64,000 nt of DNA from a beta proteobacterium KB13 (GCA_000156155.1 DS995299.1:64390-128389); one strand, 5' to 3'; shown: positions 44,278 to 54,091, numbered from the stretch's first letter. Notes: generated by a model from the letters alone, not told the origin. Numbers and translations are program-made.

Positions 44278-45306
44278 ATGATTGAAGAAGATCGTTTTAT
44301 TGCTACCACTCCGAAAGAGAATGAGGAGATTCTCGAGAAATCCCTACGTCCTGCAGACCTTGATGAATATGTTGGCCAAGAAAAAATCAGAGATCAGTTG
44401 GAAATTTTTATTAAAGCTGCTCAGCAAAGAGGGGAGGCTTTAGATCATGTGCTTTTGTTTGGTCCTCCAGGTTTAGGGAAAACCACTTTATCTCATATTA
44501 TTGCCCGTGAAATGAATGTCGGTTTAAAACAAACCTCAGGACCTGTGTTGGAAAAAGCTGGAGATCTAGCAGCACTCCTCACCAATCTTGAGCCCAATGA
44601 TGTTTTATTTATTGATGAGATTCATCGGTTGTCACCGATTATTGAAGAAATTTTATATCCTGCGATGGAAGATAACCATCTTGATATTATGATTGGGGAC
44701 GGACCGTCAGCTCGCTCAGTGAAATTGGACTTGCCTCCATTTACCCTTGTAGGAGCAACAACTCGCGCAGGAATGCTAACCAACCCTCTTCGAGATCGTT
44801 TTGGAATAGTTTCTCGATTAGAATTTTACTCGCAGGATGAGCTAATCAGAATTGTGAAAAGATCAGCGAAGTTGCTTGATATTTTTATTGATGACTCAGG
44901 TGCAGCGGAAATTGCTAAAAGATCACGAGGTACGCCTAGAATTGCTAATCGATTATTACGACGTGTGAGAGATTATGCCTCAGTCAAAGCAGATGGAAAT
45001 GTTAACGATAAAACAGCCGATGCCGCATTAAAAATGTTAGATGTTGATAAAATTGGATTAGATAATATGGACCGAGCATTACTGTTGGCAATCATTGAAA
45101 AATTTAAAGGAGGACCGGTTGGCCTTGATAATTTAGCGGCTGCGATCGGTGAAGAAAAAGAAACGATTGAAGATGTAATTGAGCCCTATTTAATTCAGCA
45201 AGGTTACTTGATGAGAACTCCTAAAGGAAGAATAGCTACAGATCTGAGTTTGAAGCATTTTAATATTCCAATTGAACAATCGAATAATACGAAAAATTTA
45301 TGGTAG
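44278..45306 (+). CDS. ruvB: Holliday junction DNA helicase RuvB
   Basis: 342 aa AAA+ branch-migration motor. [19 protein letters not shown], Walker [22 protein letters not shown], Walker [13 protein letters not shown], sensor [19 protein letters not shown], and the winged-helix tail ending RTPKGRIAT are present. The last 7 bases overlap ybgC. Confidence 0.96.
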   Translation: MIEEDRFIATTPKENEEILEKSLRPADLDEYVGQEKIRDQLEIFIKAAQQRGEALDHVLLFGPPGLGKTTLSHIIAREMNVGLKQTSGPVLEKAGDLAALLTNLEPNDVLFIDEIHRLSPIIEEILYPAMEDNHLDIMIGDGPSARSVKLDLPPFTLVGATTRAGMLTNPLRDRFGIVSRLEFYSQDELIRIVKRSAKLLDIFIDDSGAAEIAKRSRGTPRIANRLLRRVRDYASVKADGNVNDKTADAALKMLDVDKIGLDNMDRALLLAIIEKFKGGPVGLDNLAAAIGEEKETIEDVIEPYLIQQGYLMRTPKGRIATDLSLKHFNIPIEQSNNTKNLW

Positions 45307-45707
45307 CACTGGTTCATCACTGGCCAATAAGAATATATTATGAAGACACCGATAGTGGGGGCGTTGTTTACCATTCCAATTATTTAAAATTTATGGAGCG
45401 AGCCAGAACGGAGTGGTTAAGAGATTTTGAAATTGATCAGAAAGCGTTAAAAGATAATCTAAACTTAATGTTTGTTGTTCATGAAATTGATATAAAATTT
45501 ACTAGGCCCGCTGTTTTTAATGATGAAATAGAGGTTCAAACAAAATTGGATAAATTGGGATCAGTGAAAATTGAGCTTGAGCAAAAAATTTTTCGCTCAT
45601 CTGAGCTTTTAATTGAATCTCGAGTTGTTGTTGCATCAGTTAACTCTATTTCGATGAAGCCGATGCGAATCCCAAATGAAATAAAATTATTAATGGAGAA
45701 TAAATAA
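45300..45707 (+). CDS. ybgC: Acyl-CoA thioesterase YbgC (Tol-Pal associated)
   Basis: 135 aa hot-dog thioesterase. The catalytic motif [24 protein letters not shown] is typical, with the active-site Asp. It overlaps ruvB by 7 bases and tolQ by 1 base, leading the tol-pal genes as in most proteobacteria. Confidence 0.92.
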   Translation: MVALVHHWPIRIYYEDTDSGGVVYHSNYLKFMERARTEWLRDFEIDQKALKDNLNLMFVVHEIDIKFTRPAVFNDEIEVQTKLDKLGSVKIELEQKIFRSSELLIESRVVVASVNSISMKPMRIPNEIKLLMENK

Positions 45708-46378
45708 TGAGCCTAGGTGGCGATCTTTCCTTTTTATCCTTGGTAATGGGAGCAAGCATTCCTGTTCAATTAGTGATGTTAATCTTAATTGCTGCCTCTG
45801 TTTTCTCATGGAAATATATTTTCATTAAAATAAAAACCATAAAAAATGCAGAAGAGCACGCTACAGAATTTGAAAAATATTTTTGGGCAGGAGCTCAGTT
45901 TAAGCAGCTCTATGAGTCTGCCAGTCATTCTTCAAATAATGTCGGCGGATTAAAATCAATTTTTTTTGCTGGCTATAAGGAATTTATAGCGAGTACGAAA
46001 GATCAAAAATTAGACAAACAAAGTAAAGAAAGTATTCGTCGAGCTATGCAAGTTGCATATAATCGAGAGCTTGATTCCCTTGAAAGACATCTTCCATTTT
46101 TAGCTAGTGTTGGATCTGTAAGTCCTTATATTGGTTTGTTTGGAACAGTATGGGGCATCATGAATTCTTTTATTGGTCTTTCTAATGTTGCTCAATCTAC
46201 CTTAGCTCAAGTGGCTCCAGGCATTGCTGAAGCATTGATCGCAACAGCCATTGGTTTATTTGCTGCAATCCCAGCGGTGATTGCATACAACAGATTTGCA
46301 GCCAAGGTGGATCGATTGGCTATTCGTTATGAGAGTTTTATGGAGGAATTTATTAATAACGTGGATCGTAGAGCGTAA
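45707..46378 (+). CDS. tolQ: Tol-Pal system proton channel subunit TolQ
   Basis: 223 aa inner-membrane protein related to ExbB and MotA. Three membrane helices are visible (about residues 15-38, 135-157 and 170-195), with VGSVSPYIGLFGTVWGIMNSF and AQVAPGIAEALIATAIGLFAAIPAVIAYN. Works with TolR to energise TolA during cell division. Overlaps ybgC and tolR by one base each. Confidence 0.94.
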   Translation: MSLGGDLSFLSLVMGASIPVQLVMLILIAASVFSWKYIFIKIKTIKNAEEHATEFEKYFWAGAQFKQLYESASHSSNNVGGLKSIFFAGYKEFIASTKDQKLDKQSKESIRRAMQVAYNRELDSLERHLPFLASVGSVSPYIGLFGTVWGIMNSFIGLSNVAQSTLAQVAPGIAEALIATAIGLFAAIPAVIAYNRFAAKVDRLAIRYESFMEEFINNVDRRA

Positions 46379-46764
46379 TGAAAAAACGTCGCTTAATGAA
46401 CAATATCAATGTGGTTCCATACATTGATGTAATGTTGGTGTTATTGGTGATTTTTATGGTTACAGCACCGATGACCAATCCCGGAGTGGTTGAATTACCT
46501 CGTGTGGGCCAAGATTTAAAACAACAAAATACCCCGATCACAGTATCTGTCAAAAAAGATGGCAGTCTTGAGATGGAAGGAAAAAAAATCAAAGCGGATG
46601 CATTGTTGATTAAATTAAATCAAAAGCTTGAAAAAAATCCAGAGCTATCTGTCGTGATTGCAGCAGACAAAAAGACGCAATATGAGAATGTGGTCACGGT
46701 TATGGATTTATTGAAACAAAATCAGATCCATAAAGTAGGCTTATTACTTAAACCAGAAAAGTAA
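46378..46764 (+). CDS. tolR: Tol-Pal system protein TolR
   Basis: 128 aa. A short basic N-terminus, then NNINVVPYIDVMLVLLVIFMVTAPM, the single helix carrying the essential Asp, and a periplasmic ExbD-like domain (ITVSVKKDGSLEMEGKKI, VVIAADKKTQYENVVTVMDLL). Proton-pathway partner of TolQ. Confidence 0.93.
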   Translation: MKKRRLMNNINVVPYIDVMLVLLVIFMVTAPMTNPGVVELPRVGQDLKQQNTPITVSVKKDGSLEMEGKKIKADALLIKLNQKLEKNPELSVVIAADKKTQYENVVTVMDLLKQNQIHKVGLLLKPEK

Positions 46765-46776
46765 TTGATACCTAAA

Positions 46777-47598
46777 ATGAATTACGATGAAAATATAAAT
46801 TTACAGTCAAATTTATTTTCTTTACTTATCCACCTGTCTATTCTTTTTGTCATGATTTTTACTGTGCAATGGTCCCCGCAATACCCTTATTTTGGTGAAG
46901 TAGAATTATGGGAAGCTGTCCCCACAGTGAAAGAACAAGCTCAAACACCACCAAAACCAAAACAGGTCGAGCCTGCAAAAGCTGAAAAATCAATTCCCAA
47001 AGTGAATCAACAAATTAAAGATACTCAAGCTGAAATTAACCTTAAGAAGAAAAAAGAAAAAGAGCTAGCAGAAAAAAAGAAACAAGAACAAATTAAGAAA
47101 ATACAACAAGAGCTTCTAAAACAAGAGCAGATCAAACAACTCCAGGACCAATTACTTCAGCAAGAGCAATTAGAAAAATTACAAAAAGAGTTATTAGAAC
47201 AAGATGCTCAAAATGCTGATCAAGAAATTATTTCAGAGGATAAAAAGAAATCGGAAAGAATTGCGATTCAAGCAGATCAAGATATGGAAGCTGGTAAAAA
47301 TAAATCAGAGATTGATAAATATAAGGCGTTAATTCAGCAAAAAATACAACAGAATGTAAATAATAATTTATGTGGTTTGGATTATTTAAGCTTAAGCTTT
47401 GAAATTACATTATTACCATCAGGGGAGCTTTTAAATGATCCAGTCTTGAAAAATTCAAGTGGAAATTTAAGCTGCGATGAAGCCGTGGAAAGAGCTATAT
47501 ATCAATCTGAACCACTCCCAGTGCCAACAGACCCAAAAATTTTTACCAAACTTAAAAAAATTAAATTAAAATTTTATCCAAACGGACAGCCTCAATGA
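46777..47598 (+). CDS. tolA: Cell envelope protein TolA
   Basis: 273 aa. An N-terminal membrane anchor (LFSLLIHLSILFVMIFTVQW) is followed by a Lys/Gln/Glu-rich helical domain at about residues 50-170 with short repeats such as KIQQELLKQEQIKQLQDQLLQQ, and a compact C-terminal domain with two cysteines (NNLCGLDYLS, NLSCDEAVERAI). It spans the periplasm to Pal and TolB. Either the ATG at 46777 or a TTG at 46765 directly after tolR could be the start; I prefer ATG. It overlaps tolB by 4 bases. Confidence 0.9.
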   Translation: MNYDENINLQSNLFSLLIHLSILFVMIFTVQWSPQYPYFGEVELWEAVPTVKEQAQTPPKPKQVEPAKAEKSIPKVNQQIKDTQAEINLKKKKEKELAEKKKQEQIKKIQQELLKQEQIKQLQDQLLQQEQLEKLQKELLEQDAQNADQEIISEDKKKSERIAIQADQDMEAGKNKSEIDKYKALIQQKIQQNVNNNLCGLDYLSLSFEITLLPSGELLNDPVLKNSSGNLSCDEAVERAIYQSEPLPVPTDPKIFTKLKKIKLKFYPNGQPQ

Positions 47599-48872
47599 AA
47601 AAACTTGCTTTCTTATTTATTACGCTATTTTATTTAATTCCTCTTCCCGCCATAGAGGTGATTGATATTTTGGGTGGCAAAGCCAATGAATTATCAGTGG
47701 CTGTCATTCCATTTCAAGACGACTTGATTGAAAATGAAAAAAATCAAATTCACAATGTGATTAAATCTGACCTTTCGCGATCGGGTTTTTTTAGAGTGAT
47801 TGATACCGGTGGTGTTAATAAACTGCCAACTTCCTTAAACGATGTAGATTACAGTTTTTGGTCAGGCCTGCAGACTGAGCTCTTAGTCATTGGTCGTGTG
47901 CAGAGAGGTGATAATCAAATCAAAGTGGTCTATGAACTGATTGATGTATTTAAAGAGAAAATGATGGTGTCCTCTGAATATTCAGGAAACATAAAACAAG
48001 ACCGTCAGATTGGACATCAAATCTCAAATATAATTTATGAAAAGATTACAGGAAGTAAGGGCGTATTTCATACCAAGATTGGATTTGTACAAAAGATAAA
48101 TAACAATAAATATCAGCTTAATGTCTCTGACATGGATGGGTTTAATAAAAAGGCAATTGTCACCTCTAACCAACCAATTATTTCAACTCGCTGGTCTCCG
48201 GATGGAGAAAAAATAGCTTACGTGTCATTTGAAAAAAAGAAACCTGTTATTTATGTACAAAATTTAAAAAATGGTGAAAGACAGTTGGTTGCAAATTTTA
48301 AAGGAAATAACAGCGCCCCAGCATGGTCACCTGATAATAAACAGCTCGCTATTGTATTGACCTACAATAACTTTTCCCAGATTTATGTAATGAATGCGGA
48401 CGGTAAAAATATCAAACGATTGATGAGGAGCCGATCCATTGATACAGAACCAGTGTGGGCTCCGGATGGCAAATCAATTTATTTTGTATCAGATAGAGGA
48501 GGTGGTCCGCAAATCTACAAAATTGATTTAAAAACTGAACAAATAAAGAGGGTTACCTTTGAGGGGAAATATAATGTCAGCCCTCAACTATCTCCAGACG
48601 GAAAATTACTCACTTTTATTACAAACGATAACGGTGCATTTAAAGTGGGTGTTCAAAACTTAATTTCTAATCAAGTCATAAAATTAACTCAGGGAAGAAA
48701 TGATGAGGCACCTGTTTTCAGTCCGAATGGACATATGGTACTATACACACATAAGGATTCAGAAAAAGAAACATCGCTTTCAACTGTTTCTTTAAATGGT
48801 TTTAAAACCCAGGTGATCAATACGGATTCAGTAAGAAATTATGAAGCCACTTGGTCTCCAATTGATTTTTAA
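47595..48872 (+). CDS. tolB: Tol-Pal system beta-propeller protein TolB
   Basis: 425 aa periplasmic protein with an N-terminal signal peptide (MKKLAFLFITLFYLIPLPA). The N-terminal domain is followed by repeated propeller blades with the WSPDGEKIAYVS, WSPDNKQLAIV, WAPDGKSIYFVSDRGGGPQIYKID and LSPDGKLLTF motifs. It docks on Pal and TolA. Confidence 0.95.
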   Translation: MKKLAFLFITLFYLIPLPAIEVIDILGGKANELSVAVIPFQDDLIENEKNQIHNVIKSDLSRSGFFRVIDTGGVNKLPTSLNDVDYSFWSGLQTELLVIGRVQRGDNQIKVVYELIDVFKEKMMVSSEYSGNIKQDRQIGHQISNIIYEKITGSKGVFHTKIGFVQKINNNKYQLNVSDMDGFNKKAIVTSNQPIISTRWSPDGEKIAYVSFEKKKPVIYVQNLKNGERQLVANFKGNNSAPAWSPDNKQLAIVLTYNNFSQIYVMNADGKNIKRLMRSRSIDTEPVWAPDGKSIYFVSDRGGGPQIYKIDLKTEQIKRVTFEGKYNVSPQLSPDGKLLTFITNDNGAFKVGVQNLISNQVIKLTQGRNDEAPVFSPNGHMVLYTHKDSEKETSLSTVSLNGFKTQVINTDSVRNYEATWSPIDF

Positions 48873-48887
48873 TGAAAGGATAAATCA

Positions 48888-49385
48888 ATGAAAAAATTAG
48901 TATTCGCAGGTCTTACTTTAGCTCTTCTTGCGGGCTGTAGCTCAACTCCTTTGGAAGACGCTGAGGCTCCATCTGACGCAAAAGCAGGAGTAGCAGCCGA
49001 TCAAACTCAAACTGATGATCTTGGTCTTGACAAATTAAGATCAGATAGTCTCTTAACACAAAGAAGTATCTATTTTGATTTTGATAAGTTTGAAGTTAAA
49101 CCTGAGTATTTAGATATTGTAAATGCTCACGCACAATATGCTGCCGATCATCCTGCAGCCAAAATGACATTAAAAGGCCATGCCGATTATAGAGGTTCAC
49201 ATGAATATAACCTCGCATTAGGTCAGAAGCGATCAGTGTCAGTGAAAGATGTGATGAATACATCAGGAGCTAGCGATGGACAAATCGAAACTGTAAGTTA
49301 CGGTGAAGAGGAAGCTAATCAAAATTGCCAAGGTAATGAGTGTTCACAAGATCGACGTGTCGATATTAGCTACGAAGTAGAATAA
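48888..49385 (+). CDS. pal: Peptidoglycan-associated lipoprotein Pal
   Basis: 165 aa. Lipobox LLAGC gives Cys about residue 17 as the lipid anchor. A flexible acidic linker is followed by the OmpA-type domain SIYFDFDKFEVKPEY, LKGHADYRGSHEYNLALGQKRS and NECSQDRRVDI, which binds meso-DAP in peptidoglycan. A Tyr replaces the more usual Glu in the ADERG motif. An AAAGGA ribosome-binding site precedes it. Confidence 0.95.
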   Translation: MKKLVFAGLTLALLAGCSSTPLEDAEAPSDAKAGVAADQTQTDDLGLDKLRSDSLLTQRSIYFDFDKFEVKPEYLDIVNAHAQYAADHPAAKMTLKGHADYRGSHEYNLALGQKRSVSVKDVMNTSGASDGQIETVSYGEEEANQNCQGNECSQDRRVDISYEVE

Positions 49386-49403
49386 TTATTACTTTGTAGA
49401 TTT

Positions 49404-50366
49404 ATGAAAAGAATACTATGGGCTGGTTTATTAATTTTATCTTTTAATTCTTATGCTTTCCTTGAAGATGAGGAAGCAAGAGAAAAAATTAACGACCTGC
49501 AAAGCCAGCTCAATTCTTTAAAAAATGATCAATTAAATTCTCTAGAAGAGAAAGTGATTGATCTTCAGCAAATTCTTCAAGGCGGAAGCCTTCAACAATT
49601 CAATACCAAAATCAACGAGATATTTGATGATATTGCCAAGATTAGAGGTGATGTCGAAGTTTTACAGTTTAATTTTGATAGCTTCCAAGATCGTCAAAAG
49701 ATAAATTATCAAGATATCGAAAGTAGATTTATTCAAATCGAAGAAGAATTAAATTCAATCAAAAATAATTCCAATACTGAACAGGAAGTAATTAAAGAAA
49801 ATAAATTAGACTTAAAGAGTGCAGATGCTCAAGTAAAAGATCAAGAAAATTTAACCCCTTCTATTGAATCTATCCAAAATGATATCGCGCAAGAATTAGA
49901 AAATGAAGACAAGTCATCAGGCGATGATAATCCTGAAAATATTGTAGAAAGCGACAACTTACCTCCTTTGATTGATGAGGAGCAAGAACAAAATATGTTT
50001 AGTGATGCTGAAGGACTAATGACATCAACAAAATATAAAGAGGCATTTGAATTATTTGATCGATTTGTAACTGCATACCCAAATTCTCAGCGAGCTGTTG
50101 AGGCAAAGAAAAATATTGGTTACATACAATTTGCACTAAAAAATTACAAGGCCTCATTGAGCACTTATGACAAGTTGATTGCCAATCACCCTGATCATGA
50201 GCTGATGCCAGAAATTTTATATGGAAAAGCTAATACAGAAATACAATTGACTCGGATTACCAAGGCAAAGCAAACCTTAAGAAGAATCATTAAAGAATAT
50301 CCAAATGCATCCATTATCGAGAGCGCTAAGAAAAGATTAAAAGCTCTTGAATCAATCAAGCTTTAA
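49404..50366 (+). CDS. cpoB: Cell division coordinator CpoB (YbgF)
   Basis: 320 aa. A signal peptide (MKRILWAGLLILSFNSYA), a coiled-coil N-terminal part with IEEELNSIKNNSN and leucine/glutamine heptads, an acidic linker, and a C-terminal TPR domain (YKEAFELFDRFVTAYPNSQRAVEAKKNIGYIQF in parts). Coordinates PBP1B activity with Tol constriction in E. coli; here PBP1A is the only class A enzyme seen. Confidence 0.9.
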   Translation: MKRILWAGLLILSFNSYAFLEDEEAREKINDLQSQLNSLKNDQLNSLEEKVIDLQQILQGGSLQQFNTKINEIFDDIAKIRGDVEVLQFNFDSFQDRQKINYQDIESRFIQIEEELNSIKNNSNTEQEVIKENKLDLKSADAQVKDQENLTPSIESIQNDIAQELENEDKSSGDDNPENIVESDNLPPLIDEEQEQNMFSDAEGLMTSTKYKEAFELFDRFVTAYPNSQRAVEAKKNIGYIQFALKNYKASLSTYDKLIANHPDHELMPEILYGKANTEIQLTRITKAKQTLRRIIKEYPNASIIESAKKRLKALESIKL

Positions 50367-50375
50367 AAAAAGATT

Positions 50376-51014
50376 ATGTCAACATTAAGAATCAATGAGA
50401 TTTTTTATTCGATTCAGGGTGAGTCGTCCCGAATTGGAAAGCCGACGGTCTTTGTTAGATTGACGGGTTGTCCCATGAGGTGCACCTATTGTGATACGGC
50501 GTACGCATTTCATGAGGGTCAACAACAAGAAATTGAAGAAATAATTCAAGAAATAAAACAGTTTGATACCAATTATGTGACTGTTACTGGCGGCGAACCA
50601 TTGGCGCAAAAAAACTGTATAGACTTAATGAACCAATTGTGTGAATTAGGATATCAAGTTTCGTTAGAGACAGGAGGGGCTTTAGATATCAAAGATGTTC
50701 ACGCAAAAGTTAAAATTATCTTGGATGTAAAAACTCCTAAATCTAATGAAGATAAAAATAATTTTTGGCCAAATTTAGAAAATATTAGAACGAATGATGA
50801 AATTAAATTTGTAATTCAAGATTATGAGGATTTTTCTTGGTCGATGGACATCATTAAAAAATATCAGCTCAATCAAGGCCAGATTCTTTTTTCCCCAGTA
50901 TATAAAGTTCTGGCAAATGAACAATTAGCAGGGTGGATATTAAAGCATCAACTGAATGTGAGGCTTCAGGTTCAACTCCATAAAATATTATGGGGAGATA
51001 AAAAAGGTGTCTAA
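50376..51014 (+). CDS. queE: 7-carboxy-7-deazaguanine synthase QueE
   Basis: 212 aa radical SAM enzyme of queuosine synthesis. The cluster motif CPMRCTYCD holds the three cysteines, and SIQGESSRIGKPTVFVRLTG and VTVTGGEPLAQ are typical. It overlaps queC by 8 bases. Confidence 0.94.
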   Translation: MSTLRINEIFYSIQGESSRIGKPTVFVRLTGCPMRCTYCDTAYAFHEGQQQEIEEIIQEIKQFDTNYVTVTGGEPLAQKNCIDLMNQLCELGYQVSLETGGALDIKDVHAKVKIILDVKTPKSNEDKNNFWPNLENIRTNDEIKFVIQDYEDFSWSMDIIKKYQLNQGQILFSPVYKVLANEQLAGWILKHQLNVRLQVQLHKILWGDKKGV

Positions 51015-51690
51015 AAAAGCCATTGTATTATTATCAGGCGGGCTGGATTCGCTTACAACACTAGCCATTGCGCAAAATGATGGATTTGATTGCTATGCAT
51101 TACATGTGATTTATGGTCAACGGCATTCCTCTGAAACAAAGGCCGCAAGAAATATTGCAAAAAAATACAATCTTGCTGAGTTTCGTGAAATTAATGTGGA
51201 TATGAGTTGGTTAAAATCCTCGGCTTTAACTAACCATGATATGACTATTCCAGAAGAAAGATCTGAGGGCATTCCAGTGACTTATGTTCCAGCGAGAAAT
51301 ACCATTATGATGTCATTTGCCGCAGCTTGGGCTGAATCTTTGGCAATAAGTCATTTATTTCTGGGGGTCAATGCAGTTGATTACTCAGGCTACCCTGATT
51401 GTCGGCCAGAATTCATAGATGCTTTCAAAAAAATGGTCAATCTTGGTACTAAGGCAGCCATAGAAGGCACCCCATTCAATATCCATACCCCTCTCATTGG
51501 ATTAACAAAAGATGAAATAATTACAAAAGGCTGTAATTTAGGCGTTGATTATTCAATGAGTATTTCATGTTATCAGGCCGATCAAAACGGTAATGCATGT
51601 GGTAGATGTGATTCTTGTTACCTTAGAAGGCAGGGATTTGAAAAAGCAGGCATTAAAGATCCAACACCCTATCAAAATGTCGATAACTAA
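51007..51690 (+). CDS. queC: 7-cyano-7-deazaguanine synthase QueC
   Basis: 227 aa ATP-dependent enzyme that converts 7-carboxy-7-deazaguanine to preQ0. PP-loop VLLSGGLDSLTTLAIA, VIYGQRHSSE, VPARNTIMMSFAAAWAES, and the zinc site in SCYQADQNGNACGRCDSC. The start is a GTG at 51007 inside queE. End of the tol-que run. Confidence 0.95.
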   Translation: MSKKAIVLLSGGLDSLTTLAIAQNDGFDCYALHVIYGQRHSSETKAARNIAKKYNLAEFREINVDMSWLKSSALTNHDMTIPEERSEGIPVTYVPARNTIMMSFAAAWAESLAISHLFLGVNAVDYSGYPDCRPEFIDAFKKMVNLGTKAAIEGTPFNIHTPLIGLTKDEIITKGCNLGVDYSMSISCYQADQNGNACGRCDSCYLRRQGFEKAGIKDPTPYQNVDN

Positions 51691-51703
51691 TTTTCAAGAA
51701 AAC

Positions 51704-51733
51704 TTGCCAAAACAACAAAAAATAGCGTAAAAT
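51704..51733 (+). promoter_or_regulatory. Candidate promoter of rpsP
   Basis: TTGCCA at 51704-51709 and TAAAAT at 51728-51733, 18 bases apart, about 40 bases before the rpsP ATG, in the only clear gap between queC and the ribosomal genes. Pattern-based and not tested. Confidence 0.42.
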
Positions 51734-51771
51734 CCCACCCTTTTCTGTATAAAATTTTTTAGAGATTATTT

Positions 51772-52248
51772 ATGGTTATTATTAGATTATCAAGAAGCGG
51801 TTCAAAGAAGAAACCTTATTACAACGTAGTGGTTCAAGATTCACGCAAACGAAGAGATGGTCGTTTTATTGAGCGTGTTGGTTTCTACAATCCAATGGCG
51901 CAATCTGGAGCTGAAAGCCTAAGGCTTGATCAAGAAAGAATTGCTTATTGGAAAGATAATGGCGCTCAAATTTCAGAGACAATGTCTAGAATTATTAAGT
52001 TGCAAGCAAAAGGCCCGGCTGGTCTTGAAGCAATGAAACAAAAAGATTTGAAAAAGGCTGAAGCAAAAAAAGCGAAAAAAGAAGCTGAAAAAGCTGCAGC
52101 TGCAGAGCCTGTGACTGAGGAAGCTGCTCCTGCTGAGGAAGCTGCTCCTGCTGAGGAAGCTGCTCCTGCTGAGGAAGCTGCTCCTGCTGAGGAAGCTGCT
52201 CCTGCTGAGGAAGCTGCTCCTGCTGAGGAAGCGCCTAAAGAAGAATAA
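51772..52248 (+). CDS. rpsP: 30S ribosomal protein S16 with long repetitive C-terminal tail
   Basis: 158 aa; S16 is normally 80-90 aa. Residues 1-85 are ordinary S16 ([31 protein letters not shown]). From about residue 88 a Lys/Ala helix ([19 protein letters not shown]) is followed by six perfect AAPAEE repeats and a final APKEE. The repeats are exact 18-base units in DNA (52123-52230). The tail is acidic, low complexity and likely disordered. rimM follows without a gap. Confidence 0.95.
   Translation: MVIIRLSRSGSKKKPYYNVVVQDSRKRRDGRFIERVGFYNPMAQSGAESLRLDQERIAYWKDNGAQISETMSRIIKLQAKGPAGLEAMKQKDLKKAEAKKAKKEAEKAAAAEPVTEEAAPAEEAAPAEEAAPAEEAAPAEEAAPAEEAAPAEEAPKEE
52123..52230 (+). repeat. Six perfect 18-base tandem repeats in rpsP
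   Basis: The unit gctgctcctgctgaggaa occurs six times without a mismatch, encoding AAPAEE each time. Perfect identity at the DNA level points to recent expansion or slippage rather than selection on protein alone. Confidence 0.97.
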
Positions 52249-52749
52249 TTGTTGGAAAACCTAGTCATCATAGGAAAAATTATTTCTGCCTATGGGATTA
52301 AAGGTTGGGTAAAGATAAGACCATTTACCGAAACAGCTAAAAATTTTATACAGTACAAAACACAGTTTTTATCAAGAAATCAAAAAGATTGGAACCGTGT
52401 TGAAATTAAAGAAATAAAGATTCAAGGTCAGGATGTCATAGCTGATATTGGATTAACTGATCGAGACCAATCCATCTCGCATAAAGGATATTTCTTAGCA
52501 ATTGCAAGGGATCAGCTCCCCCAGTTGCCTGAAGATGAGTTTTATTGGGATGATCTGATAGGTTTAAAAGTGATTGATGTTGACCGTGAAGATTTGGGTA
52601 AAGTGGTTGGTTTAATTGAAACTGGCGCCAATGATGTGTTGGTAGTTTCAGGAGATAGAGAAAGACTAATCCCCTATATTCCACAAGTAATTAAAAAAGT
52701 GGATACTCATAATCAGCTCATAGAGGTTGACTGGGATAAGGAATTTTAA
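52249..52749 (+). CDS. rimM: Ribosome maturation factor RimM
   Basis: 166 aa 30S assembly factor. N-terminal IIGKIISAYGIKGWVKIRPF and the PRC-barrel half with EDEFYWDDLIGLKVI, LIPYIPQVIKKV. No ATG is available; the start is one of two consecutive TTG codons at 52249 and 52252, immediately after the rpsP stop, so translation is probably coupled to S16. It overlaps trmD by 1 base. Confidence 0.92.
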   Translation: MLENLVIIGKIISAYGIKGWVKIRPFTETAKNFIQYKTQFLSRNQKDWNRVEIKEIKIQGQDVIADIGLTDRDQSISHKGYFLAIARDQLPQLPEDEFYWDDLIGLKVIDVDREDLGKVVGLIETGANDVLVVSGDRERLIPYIPQVIKKVDTHNQLIEVDWDKEF

Positions 52750-53522
52750 TGATTACATTTGATGTCATTTCAATAATGCCTCAAATGTTTGAAGTAATTA
52801 AATCTGACGGTGTGGTCAGTAGAGCATTGAAAGATTTCAAGGTTAATTTAAATCTGTGGAATCCTCGTGATTATGTAAATGATGTTCATCACACTATTGA
52901 TGACCGACCTTATGGTGGCGGACCAGGAATGGTAATGATGATTGAGCCTCTTGTGAAAACCATAAGAGACATCAAAAAAAATCATGAGAATAAGAAAGTA
53001 CATAACTCTAAAGTGATATATTTGAGCCCCAAAGGAAAGAGGCTTGATCAGAAAAAACTAATTGAGTTATCAAAGATAGATAATATGATTTTAATCTCGG
53101 GTCGATACGAGGGTATAGATCAAAGAGTGATAGATCATTATGTGGATGAAGAAATCTCTATTGGAGATTTTGTGACGACAGGTGGAGAATTACCGGCTAT
53201 GGTTTTAATTGATTCGTTATCCAGGCTAATTCCTGGAGTGTTAAATAACAATGAATCTTTTGAGGATGATTCTTTCTATAAAGGACTTCTCGATCATGTT
53301 CAGTACACTCGACCTGAAGTTTTTGAGAATTTAAAGGTACCAGATGTATTATTATCTGGAGATCATAATCTGATATCAAGGTGGCGAAAAAAAACCGCTT
53401 TGTTAGAAACTTTTAAAAAAAGACCTGACTTAATAGATGTTCAGGAATTAACAATAGAAGAATCTGGGCTGCTTCAGGAAGCGTTAAGTGAGCAGGAACA
53501 AGATTTGAAAAAGAGGAAATAG
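52749..53522 (+). CDS. trmD: tRNA (guanine-37-N1)-methyltransferase TrmD
   Basis: 257 aa SPOUT enzyme. [27 protein letters not shown], the knot motif [37 protein letters not shown] (in parts), and [19 protein letters not shown] are conserved. Modifies G37 to prevent frameshifting. Third gene of the S16 operon. Confidence 0.96.
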   Translation: MITFDVISIMPQMFEVIKSDGVVSRALKDFKVNLNLWNPRDYVNDVHHTIDDRPYGGGPGMVMMIEPLVKTIRDIKKNHENKKVHNSKVIYLSPKGKRLDQKKLIELSKIDNMILISGRYEGIDQRVIDHYVDEEISIGDFVTTGGELPAMVLIDSLSRLIPGVLNNNESFEDDSFYKGLLDHVQYTRPEVFENLKVPDVLLSGDHNLISRWRKKTALLETFKKRPDLIDVQELTIEESGLLQEALSEQEQDLKKRK

Positions 53523-53524
53523 AT

Positions 53525-54070
53525 ATGACAAACATTATTCAAACTATCGAAAAAGAAGAAATTGCTCGTCTTGGCAAAAAAATTCCTAAATTTGCTCCTG
53601 GTGATACCGTTGCTGTTGGTGTAAACGTTGTTGAGGGAGACCGAAAAAGAGTACAGGTTTTTGAGGGTGTTGTAATTGCCAGAAAAAATAGAGGGCTTAA
53701 CTCATCTTTTATTGTTAGAAAAATTTCATCTGGAGAGGGTGTTGAGAGAACATTCCAACTTCACTCCCCATTAATCGATTCAATCGAAGTCAAACGACGT
53801 GGTAACGTGCGTCGTGCAAAACTTTTCTATTTAAGAGAACGTTCTGGTAAGTCTGCGCGTATTAAAGAAAGATTAAAAGCACGTGAATCGGATTCACAAT
53901 TTGAAGCAATTCCTGAAGTAGAACTGGCTGAAGCACCAGCTCAAGATGCAGCTCCGGCTGAAGCACCAGCTCAAGATGCAGCTCCGGCTGAAGCACCAGC
54001 TCAAGATGCAGCTCCGGCTGAAGCACCAGCTCAAGATGCAGCTCCGGCTGAAGATAAGAAAGATGCTTAA
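53525..54070 (+). CDS. rplS: 50S ribosomal protein L19 with repetitive C-terminal tail
   Basis: 181 aa; L19 is normally 115-130 aa. The core ([70 protein letters not shown], in parts) ends near residue 118. After it comes an acidic linker and four exact [10 protein letters not shown] repeats (30 bases each) ending AEDKKDA. This parallels the S16 tail two genes upstream. A strong terminator follows. Confidence 0.95.
   Translation: MTNIIQTIEKEEIARLGKKIPKFAPGDTVAVGVNVVEGDRKRVQVFEGVVIARKNRGLNSSFIVRKISSGEGVERTFQLHSPLIDSIEVKRRGNVRRAKLFYLRERSGKSARIKERLKARESDSQFEAIPEVELAEAPAQDAAPAEAPAQDAAPAEAPAQDAAPAEAPAQDAAPAEDKKDA
53927..54046 (+). repeat. Four perfect 30-base tandem repeats in rplS
   Basis: The 30-base unit starting gctgaagcaccagctcaaga occurs four times without a mismatch, coding [10 protein letters not shown]. 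Composition is like the S16 repeat but unit length and sequence differ, so the two arrays arose separately. Confidence 0.97.
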
Positions 54071-54091
54071 TTAAATTCTTAAAACAAAATG

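Noticed and set aside
52123-52230. Regular short repeats that could suggest a CRISPR or satellite array
   Set aside because: They have no spacers, are in frame and encode the S16 tail.
51966-52271. Minus-strand open frame with repetitive AASSAG text over rpsP
   Set aside because: It is the antisense shadow of the 18-base repeat array; no ribosome-binding site or family resemblance.
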